From assembly GCF_001461695.1 (NCBI RefSeq), contig NZ_AUTC01000136.1, forward strand, positions 1-64,000: DNA of 64,000 nucleotides, read 5' to 3'. Every line of letters starts with the position of its first letter. Position 1 is the first letter of the stretch. The DNA is from Sinorhizobium fredii USDA 205. GTDB taxonomy: Bacteria; Pseudomonadota; Alphaproteobacteria; Rhizobiales; Rhizobiaceae. Under the pieces are notes generated by a model. That model ran no database searches. It had not been told where the DNA came from and worked only from the letters and a program-made list of their open reading frames with translations. Below are positions 1-7,728 of the stretch, in pieces. Position numbers and translations under genes: made by a program.

Positions 1-260
1 CGTCAGTGATCGGGCTTATAGACCCGCACCCTCCAACACGTCAACAGCCATTTTTGAAAAAATGATAGAATTTTCTAAACCATTGAGTTAGTTGGATTAT
101 TTCAAGTGCACCGAAAAAACGCTCAAGTTCGACGGCGCATTCCTGGTGTTCACGCAGGGTAAAGGCCCCTCGGGCATGTTGCCTGTATGGTTAACGCTGC
201 CTTGACGCGGATGATCATCACAAGACACGTCCCCCACCACCTCGTTCCTGACGGCCGGCG
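1..260. other. left-edge non-coding stretch
   Basis: No convincing gene is seen between the window edge and the end of the SDR gene. The segment around 50-120 is AT-richer than the surroundings. Open frames here are antisense continuations of the SDR gene. A gene entering from the left cannot be excluded. Confidence 0.4.
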
Positions 261-1118
261 CTACAATATCGGCTTGCCGCCAGTCACCGCGATCGTCGCG
301 CCGGAGACGTAGCTCGACAGCGGATCTGCCAGCATGACATAGGCCGAGGCGAGTTCCACCGGTTGTCCCGGCCGCTTCATCGGCACCTGCTTGCCGAAAT
401 TCACGACCGAATCCTCCGGAAGGGTCGACGGGATCAGCGGCGTCCAGATCGGGCCCGGCGCCACCGCATTGGCGCGGATTCCCTTGTCGGCAAGCATTTG
501 CGCCAGGCCGGCGGTGAAATTCTGGATCGCGCCCTTGGTGGTCGCATAGGCCAGCAGGATCGGATTTGGGGCATCCGCGTTGATCGAGGCGGTGTTGATG
601 ATCGAACTGCCGGGCTTCATATGCGGCACCGCTGCGCGGGTCAGATAGAACATCGCATGGATGTTCACCCGGAAGGTCAGCTCCCACTCCTCCTCGCTGA
701 TGTCCGCGATATCCGGGAAGGAGGCCTGATGGGCGGCGTTGTTGACGAGGATGTCGATACCGCCGAGTTCGTTGATGGCTGTCTCGACAATTCGGTTGCA
801 ATGCGCCGAGCTCTGGATATCGCCAGCAACGAGGACGCCTTTGCATCCCGCCTCTTCGACGAGCGCCTTGGTCGACTTCGCGTCCTCGTGTTCGTTGAGG
901 TAGGAGATCAGCACATCGGCGCCCTCTCGGGCATAGGCGATCGCCACGGCCCGGCCAATGCCGCTGTCGCCGCCGGTGATGATGGCTTTCTTGCCCTGAA
1001 GCCGGCCCGATCCCTTGTAGGTTTTTTCCCCGTGGTCCGGGAGCGGGTTCATGCGCTCTGTGGTTCCAGGCATGGGTTGGCTCTGACGCTCGAACGGCGG
1101 GCGCGGGAAATTCTCCAT
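261..1118 (-). CDS. SDR-family oxidoreductase (YghA/glucose dehydrogenase-like)
   Basis: A 285-residue short-chain dehydrogenase, expected to be a cytosolic NAD(P)-dependent oxidoreductase. After a proline-rich N-terminal extension of about 40 residues typical of the YghA/general-stress subgroup, the Rossmann motif TGGDSGIG is visible, followed by NNAAHQ and the catalytic YATTK (Tyr-x-x-x-Lys). The C-terminus ends in a conventional VTGGKPIL tail. The start is supported by a GGAGG-type site just upstream (CAAGGAGGCCTGG). A GGAAC-N19-TT motif lies upstream, so stress control is likely. The substrate cannot be deduced. Confidence 0.9.
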   Translation of the reverse strand: MENFPRPPFERQSQPMPGTTERMNPLPDHGEKTYKGSGRLQGKKAIITGGDSGIGRAVAIAYAREGADVLISYLNEHEDAKSTKALVEEAGCKGVLVAGDIQSSAHCNRIVETAINELGGIDILVNNAAHQASFPDIADISEEEWELTFRVNIHAMFYLTRAAVPHMKPGSSIINTASINADAPNPILLAYATTKGAIQNFTAGLAQMLADKGIRANAVAPGPIWTPLIPSTLPEDSVVNFGKQVPMKRPGQPVELASAYVMLADPLSSYVSGATIAVTGGKPIL

Positions 1119-1188
1119 GTCCAGGCCTCCTTGTGGATTTGGTGCGAACGGTTTCTCGGCCGGTCGTCGACGACGGCCGCAGCTCCCA

Positions 1189-1214
1189 AACTCGGGCTCG
1201 CCGGGCTTTGTTCC
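1189..1214 (-). promoter_or_regulatory. RpoE2/EcfG-like promoter upstream of SDR gene
   Basis: Read on the minus strand, GGAAC is followed after 19 bases by TT, matching the GGAAC-N18/19-TT pattern known for Sinorhizobium RpoE2. It lies about 71 bases before the SDR start. The match is by eye only. Confidence 0.5.
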
Positions 1215-1216
1215 GA

Positions 1217-2389
1217 TCAGAGGGTGGGGCTCGGTCCCGCCGTCACACCATTGATGGCGGCGGGTGCCTTTGGCTCCGTTCGGGCAGCGCGCCCAAGAAA
1301 AGTCAGCAGGCGCGCCTCTTCCACACGAAGTTCAGGCTTTGCCCGCCCGCGGCGGCGCAACTGCTTGGCTGTCGCCGCGCAGGCCGTATCCGCGAGACCT
1401 ATGATATCCGGATGGATGTAGCTCTTGCGACAGATTGCCGGCGTGTTGCAGAGGACCTCGGCGGCCGCCTCGCACATCTTTCTGACAGTCGGGCGCTCGC
1501 CTTTTTCCATCGCTTCCCGTGCGGCGGCGAAGGCGGCGACGCTGCCCGCCCAGGTCCGGAATGTCTTGGCCGATACGGAAAAGCCGGCGACCTCCGCCAG
1601 GTAGCGGTTGAGACGACCCGACTCAACGGGGCGCAGGATATCGTTGTCGTCCCGCCACACGAAGAGCTGCCGTCCCGGCAGGTCGGCGATGTCCTCGAGC
1701 AGGCGCTGCAGCTTCGGGCGCCGCAGCCGTCTCTGGACCCGCTTGCCCCCCTTGGCGGTGAACCGCAGTTCCATGCAGCCGTTGAGCAGCCGCAAATGGC
1801 GCTTCAGAAGCGTCGTTGCGCCATAGGTCGAATTCGCCTGGACATAGGCGGGACTTCCCGTCCGCAGATGCACCTCGTCGAGCAAGGCGACCAGCGCGGC
1901 GAGGACTGTGCGCGCGTCGTCCGCCCCTCCTTCCATGTGCCGGCGGATCATGCGGCGGATCCTCGGCAGGGCCTTGGCGAACGGAAGGAGCTGGGCGAAT
2001 TTGTCGCCGCTGCGCTGCGCTTGCCACTCCGTGTGATAGCGATATTGCTTTCGACCCCGCGCGTCATAGCCGGTCGCCTGCAGGTGTCCGTTCTCGTCCA
2101 GGCAGATCCACACGTTCTCGTAGGCGGGCGGCAGGCCGAGCGACGCGATACGGGCCCTGATGGCCGGATCGGTCAGGATCGAACCATCCGGCAGCCGGTA
2201 GATGAACCCCTTGCCGGAGCGCTGCCGCCTGATGCCCGGCTCGGTATCGCTGACATAGACGAGCCCGTTGCCCTTCGGCGGAACCTCGCCTAGGACCCGA
2301 TCGCGCCCGTTGCGGCTGCGCCCGGCGCCGGGCCGAACACGCATCGCCGCCGCAGGGCGGGCCGGATTGGAAGTGACTTGCAGCGGCAT
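1217..2389 (-). CDS. DNA topoisomerase IB
   Basis: A 390-residue type IB topoisomerase of the poxvirus-like bacterial family, which relaxes supercoils through a 3'-phosphotyrosyl intermediate. Visible hallmarks are the N-terminal KGNGLVYVSD segment, the YDARGRKQYRYH motif carrying catalytic Arg/Lys, TFRTWAGSV, and the active-site tyrosine in KSYIHP near residue 324. A conserved YGATTLLKRH block lies mid-protein. The start is preceded by AAGGG at suitable spacing. The C-terminal 45 residues are basic and low-complexity. It lies next to the stress-type SDR but is separated from it by about 100 bases. Confidence 0.93.
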   Translation of the reverse strand: MPLQVTSNPARPAAAMRVRPGAGRSRNGRDRVLGEVPPKGNGLVYVSDTEPGIRRQRSGKGFIYRLPDGSILTDPAIRARIASLGLPPAYENVWICLDENGHLQATGYDARGRKQYRYHTEWQAQRSGDKFAQLLPFAKALPRIRRMIRRHMEGGADDARTVLAALVALLDEVHLRTGSPAYVQANSTYGATTLLKRHLRLLNGCMELRFTAKGGKRVQRRLRRPKLQRLLEDIADLPGRQLFVWRDDNDILRPVESGRLNRYLAEVAGFSVSAKTFRTWAGSVAAFAAAREAMEKGERPTVRKMCEAAAEVLCNTPAICRKSYIHPDIIGLADTACAATAKQLRRRGRAKPELRVEEARLLTFLGRAARTEPKAPAAINGVTAGPSPTL

Positions 2390-2425
2390 CGAGTGGCCCT
2401 TCCCTTCAGGCGGTGATCGAAGACT

Positions 2426-2452
2426 AACGCACCGCCGGGTGGGTCAGGTTCC
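2426..2452 (-). promoter_or_regulatory. weak RpoE2-like promoter upstream of topoisomerase gene
   Basis: On the minus strand GGAAC is followed after 20 bases by TT within CGTT. Spacing is one base longer than the usual N18/19, so this is a weak candidate. Confidence 0.25.
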
Positions 2453-2491
2453 ATTCGGGATGCGGCGCCGGATCGATTTCGACGGCGAAGC

Positions 2492-2527
2492 CTACAGCGC
2501 CGTGCGTCTTTTCAGACGCACAAAGGT
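2492..2527. repeat. partial copy of dispersed palindromic repeat
   Basis: These 36 bases are identical to 20909-20944, the first hairpin (TGCGTC-TTTTCA-GACGCA) of a longer repeat found again near 47970. Here only the first hairpin is kept. It lies in the gap between the topoisomerase and phosphoesterase genes. Confidence 0.75.
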
Positions 2528-2571
2528 TGTGCTGGCGGCGCGCCTGAAGTCGGCTGGGCGCCGATCAGGGA

Positions 2572-3282
2572 TCAGAATTCCAGAAGGGCATAGGGCCGGC
2601 CGGTCGGCTTCTCCACATGGGTGGCGACGTTGAAGACGGGCGCGCCGCCCGGCGTCGTGCCCTTATACCTACCCTTGTGAGCGTGGCCATGGACGACGGC
2701 GCTGACACGGAAGCGGTCGATGGTTTCCGCGAAGCGCGAGGAGCCGAGGAAGGGATAGATCTCTTCCGGTTCTCCCACGACCGTCTCGGCGATCGGTGCG
2801 TAGTGCAGCACGACGACGGAGTGCTGGGCGCTGGTCTTGCGCAAGGCGTTTTCGAGGCGCATCGCTTCGTCGACGGTCGCCGATACCATCGCTTTCAGGG
2901 CGGTCTCGCCGAAAGAACCCAGCATGTGCCGGCCGAAGCCGCCGACAAACCCTTTCGTGCCGGCAAAGCCGATGCCGGCGATCTCTACCGCCTGCCCATC
3001 CAGCAGATGGACACCCGCCTTCATGAGGATCGACGAGATCTCTTCGACGGCATCACATTGGTGGTCGTGATTGCCGAGAACCGCGACCACCGGGACCGTG
3101 CAGTATTTCAGGTCGGCGGCGAGAAGCTCCGCTTCGGCCGGCTTGCCGAGATCGGTCAGGTCGCCAGCGATCACCAGCACGTCGGCGACTTTGGAAATCT
3201 CCGAAAACAGTTCCGTATAGGAGACCGAACCATCCTCTTTCATGTGGAGGTCTGCGACCGCGGCTACTTTCAGCTTGCCCAT
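2572..3282 (-). CDS. calcineurin-like metallophosphoesterase
   Basis: A 236-residue protein with the full metallophosphoesterase set: DLH near residue 11, GDLTD, GNHDHQ, a HYAP motif and GHAH near the end, which together bind two metal ions. It is expected to be a soluble phosphodi- or monoesterase; the substrate is not evident. The start has GGGAG eight bases upstream. The gene begins 12 bases after the nucleotidyltransferase gene, so the two are probably cotranscribed and may act on a shared substrate. That pairing is inference. Confidence 0.9.
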   Translation of the reverse strand: MGKLKVAAVADLHMKEDGSVSYTELFSEISKVADVLVIAGDLTDLGKPAEAELLAADLKYCTVPVVAVLGNHDHQCDAVEEISSILMKAGVHLLDGQAVEIAGIGFAGTKGFVGGFGRHMLGSFGETALKAMVSATVDEAMRLENALRKTSAQHSVVVLHYAPIAETVVGEPEEIYPFLGSSRFAETIDRFRVSAVVHGHAHKGRYKGTTPGGAPVFNVATHVEKPTGRPYALLEF

Positions 3283-3294
3283 GGTGACAACTCC

Positions 3295-4104
3295 CTATTT
3301 TCCTGTCCGCATCTCGAGGTCGCCGCCGACGTCGGCGAACCCCCACTCGGTGACGTCGATCTCGTAGTCGCGCCGCGAATATAGCCGCCCGCGGCAGATC
3401 TTCGTCTGGGGCAGCGGCAAATCGCGCTGCGCCGCCAGCCGGCTCAGGAGCTCGTCCATCAGCCACAAGGGCACCCGGTCGCGCTCCGAGGGATAGATCC
3501 ACCGGAAATTGAGGAGATGGATCAACAGCACCTCCCAGTGCACTTCCATATATTCGAGCAGCCGGCGCCAATCGATCCGGTCGTGGGTTTTGAGGATCGT
3601 GTGGGCGACGTCGGCGCCGTCGTAGCGCTCGCGAAGCTGGATGAAAGACTTGGACCAGACCAATTCCGTGGGGGCGACGATCGACACCGGCGAGGCGCTG
3701 ATCTCGACCGGCAGGGCGTGTTCGAACCACGCGTCGTTGACGAGCATGGTTCCGTTCGGCGAGGCGAAGATGACGTCGAAGAAGAACTTGCCCTTGTAGA
3801 CCTTTCCCAGCCACCGCTCGTCCTCGATCTCCACCGAGTAGCCGCGCGACTTGAAATAGTTGAGAATTCGCGTGTAGTCGCCGGCTTTGCAGAAGACGTC
3901 GAGATCCTTCGTCGGCCTCGAAATGCCGGTGTAGGCACTGAGGGCGAAGGTGCCGGCGATCAGAAACGGGATCTTGGATTTGACGAGCTCCACGATGGCG
4001 GCGGCGACGAAGGCTTCGGCCTTCTCGTCGACGAGCTGTGGCAGAGCGAGCGGTGCGCGGGTCGTTCGCGGCGACTTCGACTTCGGGGGCATTGCCGATG
4101 GCAT
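3295..4104 (-). CDS. nucleotidyltransferase-fold protein
   Basis: About 269 residues. The segment GTFALSAYTGISRPTKDLDVFC contains the minimal nucleotidyltransferase pattern, with the DLD acidic pair expected to bind metal. The remainder includes a Trp/Arg-rich C-terminal half without a recognised motif. The ATG at 4104 is chosen over the longer frame because AGGAGAG lies at ideal spacing and because a sigma-like -10 sits at about 4136. It is cotranscribed with the downstream metallophosphoesterase. Similar folds occur in toxins, tRNA modifiers and antibiotic nucleotidyltransferases; the role here is unknown. Confidence 0.8.
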   Translation of the reverse strand: MPSAMPPKSKSPRTTRAPLALPQLVDEKAEAFVAAAIVELVKSKIPFLIAGTFALSAYTGISRPTKDLDVFCKAGDYTRILNYFKSRGYSVEIEDERWLGKVYKGKFFFDVIFASPNGTMLVNDAWFEHALPVEISASPVSIVAPTELVWSKSFIQLRERYDGADVAHTILKTHDRIDWRRLLEYMEVHWEVLLIHLLNFRWIYPSERDRVPLWLMDELLSRLAAQRDLPLPQTKICRGRLYSRRDYEIDVTEWGFADVGGDLEMRTGK

Positions 4105-4135
4105 GCTTTCTCTCCTGCGAAGGAACACCTACGAG

Positions 4136-4161
4136 AACACGCGAGAACTCGGCTAGGTTCC
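4136..4161 (-). promoter_or_regulatory. RpoE2/EcfG-like promoter for nucleotidyltransferase-phosphoesterase pair
   Basis: On the minus strand GGAAC-N19-TT. The inferred transcription start would be only about 25 bases before the chosen ATG at 4104, which supports both the promoter and the shorter start. Confidence 0.5.
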
Positions 4162-4250
4162 GCAGCGGCGTGGCGGACAATGCGGAAGTCCGGTGGGAAA
4201 GATGACGCGGGCGCAGCCGCAAGCGGCTGCGCCGACAGTAGATGGTAATG

Positions 4251-4856
4251 CTACAGCGCCGGTGGGCGGTAGCGTTCCTGCTCGCGTTGAACCTCATCGA
4301 GGCTGTAGGGTGCGGATGCCTCGTCGAAACGCGTCCAGCCCTCTTCGGTGTAGGCCCGTCGGCGAACCGACGTGTCGACGGCGTTGCGGTTTCTGAGGAT
4401 CGCATCGGCCTGCGGCACCAGGGCCTCGTCGACCTTGGCCACCACCAGCGTGCCACCCCGCCGCACACCTTCGGCATAAAGATGCGCGTCCTCGTCCGGA
4501 ATGCCCGAATCCGTCAGCGACCCGATGATGCCGCCAGTGGCGGCACCCGCCACCGCTCCGGCGATCGCGCCCGCTGCTGTCGATGCGAGCCAGCCGGCCG
4601 CGACGACCGGCCCGACGCCGGGGATGGCCATCAGCCCCAGCCCGGTGAGGAGACCGACCGCGCCGCCCCCGGCCGCGCCCAACCCGGCGCCGACGCCGGC
4701 GCCTTCGGCAGCTCCGGAACTCTCGCCCGAGTAGCGGTCGCCGACATTATTGGCGACCACGCTGATATCCTCCGACGGAATGCCGGCGACCTCGAGGTCG
4801 TTCACTGCCTGTCGAGCGTCGTGATAGTCGTCGAAAAGCCCTGCCACAGTTCTCAT
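4251..4856 (-). CDS. GSP17M-domain glycine-rich protein
   Basis: A 201-residue protein. The N-terminal 45 residues (TVAGLFDDYHDARQAV...) match the general stress protein 17M-like fold. They are followed by a long Gly/Ala-rich segment (about residues 50-125) able to form glycine-zipper membrane helices, then a second short alpha/beta part with GGTLVVAKV. The ATG at 4856 has AAAAGGAGAAG directly upstream. It lies 78 bases after the small exported protein and may share its promoter. Probably a stress-related membrane-associated protein; the biochemical role is unknown. Confidence 0.85.
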   Translation of the reverse strand: MRTVAGLFDDYHDARQAVNDLEVAGIPSEDISVVANNVGDRYSGESSGAAEGAGVGAGLGAAGGGAVGLLTGLGLMAIPGVGPVVAAGWLASTAAGAIAGAVAGAATGGIIGSLTDSGIPDEDAHLYAEGVRRGGTLVVAKVDEALVPQADAILRNRNAVDTSVRRRAYTEEGWTRFDEASAPYSLDEVQREQERYRPPAL

Positions 4857-4934
4857 CTTCTTCTCCTTTTCTGTAGCGTCGGAGCGTAGAGCGAGCAGAT
4901 TTCCGCCCGTTCTCCCGACCGAAATCATCGTGAC

Positions 4935-5246
4935 CTAGAGCGCGGTGACGTTGCCCTGGTAATCGAGAGCGACAGTGACGGACTTGCCGTCTTTCGTTGC
5001 CGTTCCCCGCCAGATTCCCTGGTCGTCGAGCTTCAGCCCCTTGACCTCGGCGTAACCGGCTTCCTCGATCCGCTCGCGCGCCTGGTCTTCCGTAAAACTG
5101 TTCTTGCCGGCGACGGGCGCCTCCGGATTCTCGGTACCCGGCGTGGCGATCGCCGGTGTGCTTCCGCCCGAGGTCGCCGATTGCGCAAATGCCGGCATTG
5201 CGGCAGCGCTCAGGAGCACTGCAACGCCAAAGATCGTGGTTTTCAT
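4935..5246 (-). CDS. small exported PepSY-like protein
   Basis: A 103-residue protein. The ATG at 5246 gives a clear signal peptide (MKTTIFGVAVLLSAAAMPAFA, cleavage after AFA), so it should be periplasmic. The mature part resembles a PepSY-type domain: FTEDQARERIEEAGY, then GLKLDDQGIWRGTATKDGKSVTVALD. Such small domains often modulate or bind secreted proteins; no partner is evident. AGAGAGGAAA precedes the start. A longer frame upstream is rejected because it overlaps the promoter. Confidence 0.85.
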   Translation of the reverse strand: MKTTIFGVAVLLSAAAMPAFAQSATSGGSTPAIATPGTENPEAPVAGKNSFTEDQARERIEEAGYAEVKGLKLDDQGIWRGTATKDGKSVTVALDYQGNVTAL

Positions 5247-5286
5247 GGTTTTTCCTCTCTCGGGGATTCTTTTTCTGGACCAACCA

Positions 5287-5311
5287 AACCGGCCCGACAT
5301 GGTTTGGTTCC
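5287..5311 (-). promoter_or_regulatory. RpoE2/EcfG-like promoter with overlapping inverted repeat
   Basis: On the minus strand GGAAC-N18-TT, about 41 bases upstream of the start at 5246. A perfect 9-base inverted repeat, AACCAAACC and GGTTTGGTT at 5282-5290 and 5301-5309, overlaps it. Confidence 0.5.
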
Positions 5312-5422
5312 GAGGTGTTTTCCAGGAAGAATCGAACTGAGGGGCACGAGGGAAAGGCACGCCTTGCGGAAGCTTTTTGCGCCTTGCCGGTTTGCCGCTG
5401 CGAGATCTTCGAGGAGAACGCA

Positions 5423-5683
5423 ATGGCCACCGATGTGAAGGACGGCAAGGCGCCCAAGAGCTCCGATGGAACGCGTGGCGGAAACCGCGCCGGCGACAAG
5501 GGAAACAGAGACGCGGACCGGAAACACGAGGTCAAGGAGCAGCGAGGCGCCGGGCAAGGATCCCGCAGCGGGGGCGAGGAGCCGAGGCGTCCCCAAACAA
5601 AAAGGCCGGGCTTGGCCCGACCTTTTATCGCCGCCTCCCGCCGCTGCCAGTACATCCGTGGTCAGCGGCGAGAGGGACAGTAA
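5423..5683 (+). CDS. possible small basic hydrophilic protein
   Basis: An 86-residue frame starting at an ATG preceded by GAGGAGAA. The product is rich in Lys, Arg, Gly and Asp and has no recognised domain. It is diverged from the small exported gene. A terminator-like hairpin at 5599-5626 lies inside its 3' third, so either the frame is shorter in reality or it is not a gene. Confidence 0.35.
   Translation: MATDVKDGKAPKSSDGTRGGNRAGDKGNRDADRKHEVKEQRGAGQGSRSGGEEPRRPQTKRPGLARPFIAASRRCQYIRGQRREGQ
5599..5626 (-). terminator. rho-independent terminator, probably for tRNA-Arg
   Basis: A 12-base stem (AAAAGGTCGGGC pairing with GCCCGGCCTTTT, one G-U pair on the minus strand) ends in a T run. Read leftward it lies downstream of the tRNA gene; read rightward it has one mismatch. 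Confidence 0.55.
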
Positions 5684-5790
5684 AGGCAGTGTAGGCGTCG
5701 ATTGTTACAGTGGCAAGACGATCAAAAGGGTGAGGCCGGCGAGGTCAGGTCTGATTGCTGTCGGATCTTGTTTCCGAGAAAACGAGGGAT

Positions 5791-5867
5791 TGGTGATCCC
5801 GGCGCGATTCGAACGCGCGACCCCCAGATTAGGAATCTGGTGCTCTATCCTGCTGAGCTACGGGACC
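5791..5867 (-). tRNA. tRNA-Arg (anticodon CCT)
   Basis: A 77-base cloverleaf including encoded CCA. The acceptor stem GGTCCCG pairs with CGGGATC, the anticodon stem CCAGA/TCTGG encloses TTCCTAA with anticodon CCT (reads AGG), and the T arm contains GTTCGAATC. No integrase or att duplication is seen beside it. Confidence 0.95.
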
Positions 5868-6066
5868 ACTCGGTATAGACCCATACAAAAGCAAGGCCAT
5901 TTCGCCAAGTGTTTTTGCGCCCGTGGCCGGCGGATTGCGAAAAGTCGGATGTGTCGATGCGAAATCATGGGGCTAGCGTCACCGACAGGGTGAATGCTAA
6001 GCAGGGGCCGGCGGCGGTCGGAGGCGATGTCGCCGTTCCCTAATCCATCCTGGGACCTATCCGCAC

Positions 6067-6963
6067 ATGTTTATCGGAATCGATTGGGGCGGCACCAAAA
6101 TGGAAGTCATCGCGCTCGACCGCGATGGCGAGACGCGTGCCCGGCACCGTGTTGCAACCCCGACCAGCGGCTATGACGCGTGCATCCGCGCCGTGGTCGA
6201 GCTCGTCGCCGCCGCCGAGCAGACGGCCGGTGAGCGCGGCTCGATCGGCATCGGCATTCCGGGCAGTCCCAATCCGCGCACCGGCATCGTGCGCAACTCC
6301 AACGCCGTGCTCATCAACGGCAAGCCGCTCGGGCGCGATCTCGAAGCCGCACTTGGTCGTCAGGTGCGGCTTGCCAACGACGCCAATTGCCTGGCGGTCT
6401 CCGAGGCGGTCGACGGCGCCGGCAAGGATGCGCATGTCGTCTTCGGCATCATCGTCGGCACCGGGCATGGCGGCGGGCTGGCGATCGACAGGAAGGTGCA
6501 TGCCGGCTACCAGGGCGTCGCGGCGGAGATCGGCCATTATCCGCTGCCGTGGATGACGAAGCACGAATATCCCGGCCACAAATGCTGGTGCGGCAAGCTC
6601 GGCTGCCTCGACATGTATGCCTGCGGCACCGGGCTCGAGCTCGACTATCGCCTGACGACCGGCGTCGAGCGCCGCGGCCGCGACATCATCGAGGCGAAGC
6701 GGGCCGGCGATCCGGCCGCGACCGGCGTCTACGACCGCTTCGTCGACCGGCTCGCCCGCAGCCTCGCGCTGTTGACCAATATCGTCGATCCGGATGTTTT
6801 CGTGCTCGGCGGCGGCATGTCGAATGTCGACGAGATCTATGGCGAGTTGCCGGAGTTGATCACCAGATACTTGTTCGGCGACAGTTTCGAGACGCCGATC
6901 CGCAAGGCCGTGCACGGCGACAGCTCCGGCGTGCGCGGTGCCGCCTGGCTGTGGAAGGAATAG
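6067..6963 (+). CDS. mak: ROK-family fructokinase (Mak-like)
   Basis: A 298-residue sugar kinase, expected to phosphorylate fructose with ATP in the cytosol. It shows the ROK features: IGIDWGGTKMEV at the N-terminus (phosphate loop), LANDANCLAVSEA with the catalytic Asp, GTGHGGG, and the zinc-binding CWCGKLGCLDMY. The C-terminus ends GDSSGVRGAAWLW, closely resembling E. coli Mak as I recall it. It heads a rightward group with the UPF0303 and AGE genes, consistent with entry of fructose and mannose into central metabolism. Other hexoses are possible substrates. Confidence 0.88.
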   Translation: MFIGIDWGGTKMEVIALDRDGETRARHRVATPTSGYDACIRAVVELVAAAEQTAGERGSIGIGIPGSPNPRTGIVRNSNAVLINGKPLGRDLEAALGRQVRLANDANCLAVSEAVDGAGKDAHVVFGIIVGTGHGGGLAIDRKVHAGYQGVAAEIGHYPLPWMTKHEYPGHKCWCGKLGCLDMYACGTGLELDYRLTTGVERRGRDIIEAKRAGDPAATGVYDRFVDRLARSLALLTNIVDPDVFVLGGGMSNVDEIYGELPELITRYLFGDSFETPIRKAVHGDSSGVRGAAWLWKE

Positions 6964-6995
6964 CGCGTGTCCAGTCACGGCTGCGGCCGCATTTT

Positions 6996-7163
6996 CCCCC
7001 TCTGGCCTGCCGGCCATCTCCCCCACAAGGGGGAGACTGCAGGCCGCATGCCCCTCGCCCCGGCCGCAACGCTGCTAAGCGCGAAACGCATCGGCGGATG
7101 CGTAGACTGTGCCACATCCTTTCTCCCCCTTGTGGGGGAGATGGCCCGGCAGGCCAGTGGGGG
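6996..7163. repeat. RIME-like inverted-repeat element
   Basis: About 168 bases bounded by long inverted arms (6996-7035 and 7123-7163) containing CTGGCCTGCCGGCCATCTCC and CCCCACAAGGGG palindromes. The same arms bound an element at 55306-55478. This kind of element is known from rhizobial genomes; it is non-coding. Confidence 0.8.
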
Positions 7164-7219
7164 TATCACCCACGCCTCACTCCCATCCGTCCGGCCCCAT
7201 AACGACAAGCGGAGGCATC

Positions 7220-7717
7220 ATGAACAATATCGACAATGATCTGCGCCGGATCGCGCTCCAGGAACAGGAATTGCAATTCGAGCGCTTCGACCTCGACACC
7301 GCCTGGACGCTCGGCTCGACGCTGCGCCGTATGGCCGCCGAGCGCGAGCTCGGCGTCGTCATCGACATCACTCTGTTCTCCATGCAGGTCTTCTATGCGG
7401 CGCTCGATGGCGCGACGCCGGACAATCCGAACTGGGTGCGGCGCAAGCGCAACACGGTGTTCCGGCTGTTCAGAAGCAGCTACGCCACCGGCCTCGGTCT
7501 CCTCAAGCAGCAGACCAACCTGCAGGCGAAGCTTGGCCTGCCGGATGCCGAGTTCGCCGCGCATGGCGGCAGCTTTCCGATCGTCGTGAAGGGAACCGGC
7601 TGCATCGGTGCCGTCACGGTGTCCGGACTGCCGCAGCGCGACGACCACAATCTCGTCGTCGAGGCGCTGGCCGAAGTGCTCGGCGCCGATCACGACGCGT
7701 TGAAACTCGAGAATTGA
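7220..7717 (+). CDS. UPF0303 haem-degrading-domain protein
   Basis: A 165-residue protein of the UPF0303/HbpS-like (GlcG) fold, recognised from the overall pattern: LDTAWTLGSTLRRMA, VVIDITLF, NPNWVRRKRNTVFR, the AHGGSFPI block and GCIGAVTVSGLPQRDDH. Members of the fold bind haem or cobalamin, but function in this subgroup is not settled. GGAGG lies upstream of the ATG at 7220. It sits between fructokinase and the AGE-family gene, 11 bases before the latter, so cotranscription is likely. A role in sugar metabolism is only suggested by context. Confidence 0.85.
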   Translation: MNNIDNDLRRIALQEQELQFERFDLDTAWTLGSTLRRMAAERELGVVIDITLFSMQVFYAALDGATPDNPNWVRRKRNTVFRLFRSSYATGLGLLKQQTNLQAKLGLPDAEFAAHGGSFPIVVKGTGCIGAVTVSGLPQRDDHNLVVEALAEVLGADHDALKLEN

Positions 7718-7728
7718 CGGACGGGCCG

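Noticed and set aside
5791..5867. tRNA-Arg as integration site of a mobile island
   Set aside because: No integrase, transposase or duplicated tRNA end is seen nearby.
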